From positions 1-64,000 of the forward strand of contig JAEEYQ010000055.1 in the NCBI GenBank assembly GCA_016288215.1: a stretch of DNA of 64,000 bases. Reading direction: 5' to 3'. Positions 33,034 through 39,979 of this stretch are shown piece after piece. Under the pieces are notes generated by a model. It was not told the origin of the DNA. It saw nothing but the letters and a program-made list of their open reading frames with translations, and searched no databases. Position 1 is the stretch's first letter. Each line of letters opens with the position of its first letter. The stretch comes from Lentisphaeria bacterium (GTDB lineage: Bacteria; Verrucomicrobiota; Lentisphaeria; Oligosphaerales; Oligosphaeraceae). The position numbers were made by a program, and so were the translations under genes.

Positions 33034-33062
33034 TTGCCAATAACGAGATGCTGATATATACT
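33034..33062 (+). promoter_or_regulatory. Promoter of the second DUF4143 ATPase gene
   Basis: TTGCCA (33034-33039) and TATACT (33057-33062) are each 5/6 matches to the sigma-70 boxes and are spaced by exactly 17 bases. The ribosome site GAGGAGG lies at about 33074-33080 and the ATG at 33088, giving a leader of roughly 20 bases. Confidence 0.65.
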
Positions 33063-33087
33063 AATGGCATGACGAGGAGGTCATTCG

Positions 33088-34314
33088 ATGAAATTGTACA
33101 AACGAGAAGACTATCTGCAGAAACTGCGTGGATTCTACCATGACACCCAAATCATAAAGGTGATAACCGGAGTGAGGCGTTGCGGAAAATCCTGTCTCAT
33201 GGAAATCATCGCAGAAGAGTTGCGTGGCGAAGGCATTCCTGATGCCAATATCATCTTTCTGAATTTGGATAAAAGGAACTATCGAGGCATCAAGACACCT
33301 GAACAACTGGATTCGCTCATACAGGAGAAATCCGGAGCCGTGGGGACAAAGTACCTGTTTGTCGATGAAATTCAAAATGTTAACGGTTTTGAGGAGGTCC
33401 TAAATGGCTATCGGGAGGAAGAGGAGTATTCCATATTCATAACCGGATCCAATTCCTATCTTCTCAGCGGTGAATTGGCGACCAAGTTGACAGGAAGGTA
33501 TCTGGAGTTCGAGTTGTACACTCTCAATTTCAGGGAGTATCTTGGAATGAAGGCGTTTTTGGGGAAGCCTGTGTCGTCTGATCTGCAGAGCGAATTTGAC
33601 CAGTTCCTGATGGATGGCGGTTTCCCCCAGTCACTTCGCTATGATGGGGCAGACAAGCAGGCGTATATTCGTGGAATTGTCAATGAAATCTTTGAAAAGG
33701 ACATTCGCAAGCGGAAACGGATAAGAAATCGATGGGGTTTCGAGACGGTTCAACGCTATCTCATCAACAATTTTGGCGCAACAATGAGTCTGACGAATAT
33801 TCTGGATGACCTTCATAAGCAAGGTTGTTCCACGCGAAGGGAGACCTTGTACAACTACATCAAAGTTCTTGAGGATGCGAAAATCCTTTATCCGTGCAGA
33901 CGGTTTGACTTGAAGTCGCGTCGCTCATTGGCCGGCAAGCAGAAATATTATCTTGCCGATTTGGGGTTCTATTTTGCCATGAACACGGACAAACGCATCA
34001 ATTACGGGCCTGTCTTGGAGAATGTTGTCTATGTCTATGCACGGTCAAAAGGCTATGAAATCAGCGTTGGAAGAATTGGAAAACTGGAGTGCGATTTCAT
34101 TTTGCATCGGCAGGACCATGAGTTTTCATATGTCCAAGTGGCCATGACCATGATGGATAGCAGGGAGACCGAAGACAGAGAATACCGCTCATTGGAGAGC
34201 ATCAGGGACAATTATCCAAAGTACATCATGACAAGAAATGATCCCATTCAGCGCAGAAACGGCATCATCCATGCCAATATCGCGCCATTCATGAAAGAGA
34301 ATCAAAGCTTCTGA
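33088..34314 (+). CDS. ATP-binding protein with AAA_14 and DUF4143 domains, bracketed by repeats
   Basis: 408 residues. P-loop domain: Walker A GVRRCGKS at 28-35, Walker B YLFVDEIQ at 89-96, then IFITGSNSYLLSGELATKLTGR, a strongly conserved family block. FQEYL-like FREYLGMKA and a winged-helix-like middle follow, then the C-terminal DUF4143 with LECDFILHRQ and YVQVAMT at the PD-(D/E)XK-like core; the usual Lys is not obvious, so nuclease activity is doubtful. GAGGAGG precedes the ATG. The unit promoter-gene-hairpin is flanked by copies A and B of a 70-85 bp element, giving it the look of a mobile cassette. The role of this family in bacteria is unknown. Confidence 0.9.
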   Translation: MKLYKREDYLQKLRGFYHDTQIIKVITGVRRCGKSCLMEIIAEELRGEGIPDANIIFLNLDKRNYRGIKTPEQLDSLIQEKSGAVGTKYLFVDEIQNVNGFEEVLNGYREEEEYSIFITGSNSYLLSGELATKLTGRYLEFELYTLNFREYLGMKAFLGKPVSSDLQSEFDQFLMDGGFPQSLRYDGADKQAYIRGIVNEIFEKDIRKRKRIRNRWGFETVQRYLINNFGATMSLTNILDDLHKQGCSTRRETLYNYIKVLEDAKILYPCRRFDLKSRRSLAGKQKYYLADLGFYFAMNTDKRINYGPVLENVVYVYARSKGYEISVGRIGKLECDFILHRQDHEFSYVQVAMTMMDSRETEDREYRSLESIRDNYPKYIMTRNDPIQRRNGIIHANIAPFMKENQSF

Positions 34315-34380
34315 ATCCAAAGCAGTGAGCAATGGATTCAGAGGTCAACTGATGGGCAGGGGGCATTTTTGTGGGGGATT

Positions 34381-34462
34381 TGCCTGCCCATGGCGTTAAA
34401 TGGCAGTTAAGGGGGTAAGTTTTGAATTTTTGATAAAAGTTACCCCCTTAACTCCCTTTTTT
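34381..34462. repeat. Bracketing element, copy B, with perfect inverted repeat and T-run
   Basis: The first 44 bases match copy A exactly. AGTTAAGGGGGTAA (34405-34418) pairs perfectly with TTACCCCCTTAACT (34440-34453), followed by CCC and T6 (34457-34462). As RNA this would be a 14-bp hairpin with a U-run, able to end transcription of the ATPase gene. Confidence 0.85.
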
Positions 34463-34558
34463 CTTAAAGCGGGACATGGATGTGGACGCGGTGGGACGCT
34501 TTGGGGTATTCGATGTGTTCTGTGGTTAATAGACACCCATCGGCGAGGCCTTGCGGGG

Positions 34559-36070
34559 TCAGTTCTTCCAGCTTCTGGGCTGGCCGAAGCGGAGGGAATA
34601 GACGTCCGCGTCCTTCATCTCGAAATGCAGGATGACGGTGCGGCCGACCAGTGGTCTGATTTCCGCGCCATTCTTCCACATCATGGGAAGGTCCAACTCA
34701 TCGCCGAAGACGGGAACGGAGTCCTCCAGCGAGTAGCCGGGGATGGGGTTGTTCTGTTCGTCGCGGATTTCGCAGCGGATTTCGCCGAGGGCGGAGGTGG
34801 AGGCGTTCAGCAGCAGCATGACTTTGCCTTTGGCATTGGTGAAATTAGCGTTAACCTCTTGTCCGTCAATGTCTTCTTGCGAAGCAACAATGGTCATGGG
34901 CTTCATGGTGAATGTGCCGCCGCCATAGGGGGCCTTCACGGAGACGAAGCCGTCCAGACGCAGGGTGAGGCGGCGGAGTCGGTCGGGTTCGGGGCCGTCG
35001 TAGGCTTCCGTGGAGAAGATGGTCAGCACGGGCGGCGTGCCTTCCAGGTCCGCTTTGGTCAGCACCACGCCTTGGGCGCTCATGTTGTTGCGGTTGATCC
35101 AACGCTCATGCTGAAGGCCTGGCCGAACAAAGGCCTCGTCCCAACGCTTGAAATGGATGCCGTCGCGGCTGCTCATGAAGCCGCCGTCCGAAAGGCCGGG
35201 CAGGCCGCCCGCGTCAGTCATGTCATGGATGCTGACTCGGTTGCTGATGAAGCGCTTTGGCAGGCCGATGTACACGGTCGGATTGTTGACATAGGGATGT
35301 ATCCCGTTGGTGTACAGCTCGATGTATGGTGCGTCGGGGCCATAGTCGAGAGGCTCCGGATCCGCCCAATGGACGGCGTCCTGCGAGAGGTGGCGCTGGA
35401 TGGCGCGGACCACCATGCCGTTCTCCATTTGTTGGAAAAATCTGGAGTTGGCCACATAGCGGTTGTGGATGCCGTCGTAGAAGATGGTGTTCAACGAATC
35501 GAAGGCCCCGTTGGTGAGGATCGGCTCCGGCTGCGCCTTGGTCCAATGGATGCCATCGGGGGAATAGAAGAGGCAAAGCCCCTTGCCCAAGCCGGCGACC
35601 GCCTTATAGCGCTGTTCCGGAGGACAGGCGGGGTTCGAGTCATAGCAGGGGGCGAAATTATGGGAGGCTTCATCGCCCATCCAGACGATGTTGTTCTCTT
35701 TGGAGCCATCGAACTCCCAAATGCCGAGCTTGGGCCTTCTCCAGTGGATGCCGTCGTCGCTTTCCGCGTAGCAGGTGGACTCGTGGTCGGGGCGGCCGGG
35801 CATGTGGAAGGCTCCGCCGCGATAGTACATGCAGTATTTGCGGCCGTCATGGAAGACGGTATGGTAGCAGCAGTCGTTGCCTTCCCACGGCGCGTCGTAC
35901 ACCATGACCACCTCGCGGAACTCGGGCTGATGCAGGGTCAGCGCCGCCCCGCCGGTCATCTTGCTGATGGCCTCCATGTCCCAGAGAAGCTCGGGGTAGG
36001 GGCCGTCGGCAAGAGCCGACACGGCAAGCCCCATGGTGGCTGCGCAGGTCAGAAGAGAGAATCGTTTCAT
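34559..36070 (-). CDS. Exported beta-propeller glycoside hydrolase-like protein (GH32/43-like)
   Basis: 503 residues from the ATG at 36070, with AAAGGATG upstream at proper spacing. Signal peptide about 1-19. The sequence has repeated ESDDGIHWRRPKLG and FYSPDGIHWTKAQPEP motifs, the D-G-x-x-W signature of five-bladed beta-propeller enzymes (GH32, GH43, GH117 and relatives), with conserved acidic residues in the blade starts. The last 170 residues look like a beta-sandwich accessory domain. Substrate is unknown. The gap upstream contains an AT-rich promoter-like tract near 36150-36175. Confidence 0.7.
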   Translation of the reverse strand: MKRFSLLTCAATMGLAVSALADGPYPELLWDMEAISKMTGGAALTLHQPEFREVVMVYDAPWEGNDCCYHTVFHDGRKYCMYYRGGAFHMPGRPDHESTCYAESDDGIHWRRPKLGIWEFDGSKENNIVWMGDEASHNFAPCYDSNPACPPEQRYKAVAGLGKGLCLFYSPDGIHWTKAQPEPILTNGAFDSLNTIFYDGIHNRYVANSRFFQQMENGMVVRAIQRHLSQDAVHWADPEPLDYGPDAPYIELYTNGIHPYVNNPTVYIGLPKRFISNRVSIHDMTDAGGLPGLSDGGFMSSRDGIHFKRWDEAFVRPGLQHERWINRNNMSAQGVVLTKADLEGTPPVLTIFSTEAYDGPEPDRLRRLTLRLDGFVSVKAPYGGGTFTMKPMTIVASQEDIDGQEVNANFTNAKGKVMLLLNASTSALGEIRCEIRDEQNNPIPGYSLEDSVPVFGDELDLPMMWKNGAEIRPLVGRTVILHFEMKDADVYSLRFGQPRSWKN

Positions 36071-36254
36071 CGAAGTCATCCTTTGTGGAGCAGATTGTCG
36101 TGACGGAAGAGGCGCTGCGGGGGCAGTTTCCTCTGCGGAGCCATGTCATCCTTCTATATATACCTTATACTATAATATATGAACAAACGCCGCCAAACGG
36201 ACGCATGCATCCCGCCTGCGCCTAATTAACGACGGAACGCCGATGATACCTCCT

Positions 36255-37220
36255 TCACGTCTTTTGGAAGGAAATCGTCGGCAGCTCTGAATAATCCATC
36301 GTCCAGATGCCGCCTGTCACATCGTAACTGATGCGATGGCGCAATTCAAAATCCGTCTCACTGTCGCGGCGGCAAGCGAATTTCCCGTCTTGTTTGAAAT
36401 ACTCGTCTCCATACTTTATATATATAAGATGTGGGTTGCCAATGGGATGGTCGGTCGTTGTGACCGCTTGTCCATCGACATCCTGCGGCGTCACGAAGAC
36501 GGCAGACGGACGGAAACCGACTTCCACCATGTTGCGGAAGACGGCGATCTTATCGAACACGGAGCATGTCGTGTCATCCAGGCTGTGGACGATGAGATAC
36601 TTTTCCTTTGGGTTCATTTCGAACTGTTTGCAAAGATGGGTCATGTTGCCTGGATTGCGGATTTCCTGATGGGCGGGCGTCCTGTAGAATGGCGATGACG
36701 GATCACGGGACCATCCGCCCTCTTTCATGTCAAAGGCATGGTGGTCCGTCAGACCGGAACAACCGCACAAATCGAAAACACATGAAAACGTGCACGGTGC
36801 CAATTTGGCGCACATCAACGCGATGATGCCGCCGCCGGACTGCCCTGCGACATACAGCCGCCGCTTGTCGAATGGTTTGCCTTCTGCACGCAACTTGTTC
36901 TGCACGTGATAGATGGCGCGCAGACAATCAACTGTCTGAATCAACGCCAGATCGTACGGGATACCGTCCTGGTCGTCATGACCGCTCTGAAGGTAATTCA
37001 CGTTGATGGCTACAACGTTGTAGCGGTCGCAAAAATCGTCGCATGCTTCGAACAGCATATCGTAAGTGCCTGTCCAGTAATGGACAAGCAGCATGATTCC
37101 GGTGTGTTCATCACATCCGGCGGCTGGTTCGCGGACATACATCGGCACAGGCCGCCGTTTTTCTAGAAACTCGTAATCCTGTCCAACAAATTCAGAAATG
37201 TATTTTTCAGTGTCTGCCAT
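36255..37220 (-). CDS. Alpha/beta hydrolase, DUF2920-like
   Basis: 321 residues from the ATG at 37220, preferred because GGAG lies 8 bases upstream; the longer frame adds poor sequence. No signal peptide, so cytoplasmic. A serine-hydrolase elbow is present: LYVAGQSGGGIIALMCA, with the nucleophile Ser in G-x-S-G-G. An acid may be in VHSLDDTTC, and a His in DHPIGNPH. The long segment before the elbow (NVNYLQSGHDDQDG and the following YDLALIQTVDCL) resembles DUF2920 proteins. Substrate is not known. It lies between a propeller protein and a GTGAAAAG array. Identity of the family is moderate. Confidence 0.6.
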   Translation of the reverse strand: MADTEKYISEFVGQDYEFLEKRRPVPMYVREPAAGCDEHTGIMLLVHYWTGTYDMLFEACDDFCDRYNVVAINVNYLQSGHDDQDGIPYDLALIQTVDCLRAIYHVQNKLRAEGKPFDKRRLYVAGQSGGGIIALMCAKLAPCTFSCVFDLCGCSGLTDHHAFDMKEGGWSRDPSSPFYRTPAHQEIRNPGNMTHLCKQFEMNPKEKYLIVHSLDDTTCSVFDKIAVFRNMVEVGFRPSAVFVTPQDVDGQAVTTTDHPIGNPHLIYIKYGDEYFKQDGKFACRRDSETDFELRHRISYDVTGGIWTMDYSELPTISFQKT

Positions 37221-37318
37221 TTGGGACTCCAATAAAAAAGGGACATAATTGACATGCACCGTTTTTGATACTCACTGCCGCCCTTGAACGGAAGTGCGTG
37301 GGATGCGGGACGCGGAAG

Positions 37319-37524
37319 GTGAAAAGAGAAGAGTGAAAAGTGAAGAGTGAAGAGTGAAAAGTGAAGAGAGAAAAGAGAAAAGAGAAGAGTGAAAAGAGAA
37401 GAGTGAAAAGAGAAGAGTGAAAAGAGAAGAGTAAAGAGAGAAGAGTGAAAAGAGAAGAGTGAAAAGAGAAGAGTGAAAAGAGAAGAGTAAAGAGAGAAGA
37501 GTGAAGAGTGAAGAGTGAAGAGAG
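37319..37524. repeat. GTGAAGAG/GTGAAAAG array
   Basis: About 200 bases of GTGAAGAG, GTGAAAAG and AGAGAAAAG units upstream of the alpha/beta hydrolase. Copy C of the bracketing element follows directly. Confidence 0.92.
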
Positions 37525-37535
37525 CGGGATGAGAG

Positions 37536-37618
37536 GGGGACGGAAATGCCTTCCAATTGGCGTTAAATGGCAGTTAAGGGGGTAAGTTTTGCGTTTTTAT
37601 CAAAAAATACCCCCTTAG
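37536..37618. repeat. Bracketing element, copy C
   Basis: It shares TGGCGTTAAATGG and the following TTAAGGGGGTAAGTTTTGC with copies A and B (37558-37592), and has the inverted repeat TAAGGGGGTA (37575-37584) and TACCCCCTTA (37608-37617). It sits after a GTGAAAAG array, as copy A does, but no ATPase gene is next to it. It is an orphan copy just past the oxidoreductase stop. Confidence 0.8.
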
Positions 37619-37669
37619 CAGGCCGTTATGGGATTGCCCTCCGATGAAGAGGGCAATCCGTTGGCTGCA

Positions 37670-38623
37670 CTATTGGATGAAGATTTCCTTGCCGCCCTGT
37701 TCACGGCTGTCAATGCCGGCGATGACCAGCTTCATCAACTCCACGGTCTCCTGCCATGGGAAGGGACGGACGCCGGTCTTCAGGAAATCAACGAACTTGA
37801 CCAGCTGGGTGCGGAAGCTGAAATAGCTGTCCGCCGAGTGTGCGACGACGGTGCCGCCGGTGCCGCCGATGATGAGACCCGCGCTGCCCGAGAGGTCGTA
37901 GATGCCCGTGAGGACCACGTCAAAGCCTTTGCTGTGCTTGATGTGGACGATGTTGCGGCGGGCGCTTCCCGTGTTGCGGAGGCTGAGGAAGCCGGGCCCC
38001 GCGATGGGATAAATTGCTTCCAGAGAATGGATTCCGTAGGTCTCCCACTTTTTGGGCATGCCGTATTCGATGAGCCGCAGCTCGCCGACTTCCCGCGTGC
38101 CGCCGTTGTGGTAGGGCATGAACTCCTTGGCGTAGCGCATGGAGCTGGAGGAGAGCAGGGGATAGCCCGCCTCGAAGAGGGAGGTGAAGTACTGCAGGTC
38201 TTTCGCGTTGTCGCAGAGGGGTTTGTCGATGAAGATGGGCAGCCCCGCGTCAATGAAGGGCTTGGCGCGTTCGACGTGTTCGCTGCCGATGTCGGTGGCG
38301 ATGATGACGGCGTCCACATTGCCGATCATCTCTTCGGGCCTGTCATAGACTTTTGGGATGAGGGAGAGTTTGGCCACATGCTCCGCGTCTTCCCGCCGAT
38401 TGCAGGCGATGCAGGTGACGTGGGCGCCAGGGATGCCCATGGTGTCGTAGTCCTCTTTGGCCAGATAGACGGGAATGACGGGGAAGGGGCATTCCTTTGG
38501 CATGGCCTCACGGTTGAATTTGTTGAACATGGCGCTCCAGCTGTAGGGATGGCCGTTGCCTTCGGTCATGCCGAGAATGCCGATGCGGATGTCGTTGGGG
38601 TCTTTTACCAATGCGTTGCTCAT
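37670..38623 (-). CDS. Gfo/Idh/MocA-family oxidoreductase
   Basis: 317 residues, cytoplasmic. The N-terminal Rossmann domain has RIGILGMTEGNGH in place of a standard GxGxxG, then AVIIATDIGSEHVERAKPFIDAG and the conserved IFIDKPLCDNAKD, where Glu/Asp-Lys-Pro is the family mark and the Lys is catalytic. The C-terminal beta domain is shorter than usual. These enzymes oxidise or epimerise sugars, inositols or sugar acids with NAD(P). AGGAG precedes the ATG. It is the last gene of a tight operon with the SGNH and DUF4838 genes (gaps of 9 and 3 bases), so it probably handles sugars released by them. Confidence 0.85.
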   Translation of the reverse strand: MSNALVKDPNDIRIGILGMTEGNGHPYSWSAMFNKFNREAMPKECPFPVIPVYLAKEDYDTMGIPGAHVTCIACNRREDAEHVAKLSLIPKVYDRPEEMIGNVDAVIIATDIGSEHVERAKPFIDAGLPIFIDKPLCDNAKDLQYFTSLFEAGYPLLSSSSMRYAKEFMPYHNGGTREVGELRLIEYGMPKKWETYGIHSLEAIYPIAGPGFLSLRNTGSARRNIVHIKHSKGFDVVLTGIYDLSGSAGLIIGGTGGTVVAHSADSYFSFRTQLVKFVDFLKTGVRPFPWQETVELMKLVIAGIDSREQGGKEIFIQ

Positions 38624-38632
38624 GATGTTCTC

Positions 38633-39976
38633 CTATTGTTGGATGGTTTTTGGGGGACAGTTCACTTGAATGGACGTGATGCCAAGCTCCTGCGGCGCAG
38701 CGCCTTTGAAGGTCAGCGTGTGTGTTTCGGGCGAGCAGCCCTGAAGCAGCAGGGTGCGGGTTCCGGCGGGCTGTGGCGCAAATGGCGTCGTGAAAAGGGG
38801 ATAGCTGTCCCATGTGACGGTATAGCCGTCAGGGAGCTCGTGTTTGGTGTAGGCCAGAGGCCATGCCACATGCCAGTCCGACTTGAGGATGACGACACGG
38901 CCGGAGGGGGAGGCGAAGTCCGCGTCGCTGGTGCCTTCGCCGTCGTCTCCCGTCTTGCTGCCTTTGACGCGGAAATGGAGGCGCGTGCCGTCCTTTGTGG
39001 AGTCCGGCAGGCATTTGAGCTCCCAATGCTCTGCCTGCAGGGGGACCGTGAAGTCCACGTTTTTGATGGCGGGCATCCAGATGAAGGGGCCGGTGGAGGT
39101 GCGGGTCAGCCCCCACAGCTCCCGATAGTCCGTCAGCGGCTTGCCGTCCAGAAGCAGCTCCGCCTTCAGGTCCGGCTTCCCGTCGCCATTGGAGACGGCG
39201 ACGACGCGGTTGCCCGTGAAGCGCAGGATGGCATTGCCGTTGGCGTCAGTTTGTAAGTCATTGATAGTCAATAGGTTAATCGTTCCGGATGACTCTGGGT
39301 TGTCTCCCAACGATGGAATGCGGACCAATTCTTCGCCGATGCATTGGGCGTAGAGTTTGAGTCCCTCCGGATTGAGGTGGATGGAGTCGTTGAGCAGGTC
39401 TTCAACGGCGATTCCCTCCCAAAGCAGATGGTTGCACCACTTCTGGTTAAGGTCGATGACCATGCAACGGTAGCGGCGGGCGATGTCCATGATGTCACGG
39501 GAGCGGCCGTCGCGGTTCAGGAGCATGGCCCGCGGGTCCTGCCCTTTGCTTAAGTGACTGGTCCACAGGATGATCTCCGCCGCTGTGCGCTCGCGGACGG
39601 TTCGGACAATCTCCTCGTACTTCTCCATGCGGCCGTAGACGTGGAAGAAGAGGAGGTCGGGGTTCCATGGATAGAGGTCGTTGACGGCGGTGCGGCTCAG
39701 GTTGTCGGCCTCGAAGCCGCCGATGGCCCGCTTGCAGAACTCGAAATTCACGGTGGGATAGCGTTCCTTCAGCTGGGCGCAGATGGTGTCCGTCCACGGC
39801 TGCGCGACGATGGACTGGCCGTAGAAGAAGACGCGCAGCGTGGCGGGATGCTCCGCCGTGGACTCCTCCATCATCTTCATGGAGCGTTGGATATGGCGCG
39901 CGGAGGGATTGGCGGCGGAGGCGGTGGCGACGCCCACGCAGAGGGAAACGGTCATGGCAAAAAGGATGTTTCGCAT
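38633..39976 (-). CDS. Exported SGNH/GDSL-type hydrolase
   Basis: 447 residues, signal peptide 1-22. An SGNH esterase-like domain spans about 45-215: VFFYGQSIVAQ (Ser at 55 in an atypical GQS block I), a Gly-Gly in block II (RAIGGFEADNL), HVYGRM in place of the block III Asn motif, and DSIHLNPEG with the Asp197-His200 pair. The missing block III Asn is unusual. The remaining 230 residues are beta-rich accessory sequence. Family members deacetylate sugars. It lies 3 bases downstream of the DUF4838 gene and 9 bases upstream of the oxidoreductase gene, clearly an operon. Confidence 0.75.
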   Translation of the reverse strand: MRNILFAMTVSLCVGVATASAANPSARHIQRSMKMMEESTAEHPATLRVFFYGQSIVAQPWTDTICAQLKERYPTVNFEFCKRAIGGFEADNLSRTAVNDLYPWNPDLLFFHVYGRMEKYEEIVRTVRERTAAEIILWTSHLSKGQDPRAMLLNRDGRSRDIMDIARRYRCMVIDLNQKWCNHLLWEGIAVEDLLNDSIHLNPEGLKLYAQCIGEELVRIPSLGDNPESSGTINLLTINDLQTDANGNAILRFTGNRVVAVSNGDGKPDLKAELLLDGKPLTDYRELWGLTRTSTGPFIWMPAIKNVDFTVPLQAEHWELKCLPDSTKDGTRLHFRVKGSKTGDDGEGTSDADFASPSGRVVILKSDWHVAWPLAYTKHELPDGYTVTWDSYPLFTTPFAPQPAGTRTLLLQGCSPETHTLTFKGAAPQELGITSIQVNCPPKTIQQ

Positions 39977-39979
39977 GGT

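Noticed and set aside
34400..36103. 567-codon plus-strand frame opposite the propeller protein
   Set aside because: Antisense shadow; begins inside repeat copy B with no ribosome site.
35847..36149. Alternative start ATG near 36149 for a leader peptide before the propeller gene
   Set aside because: It has an AAGG-like site but the encoded peptide runs in another frame over the real gene and shows no conserved feature.
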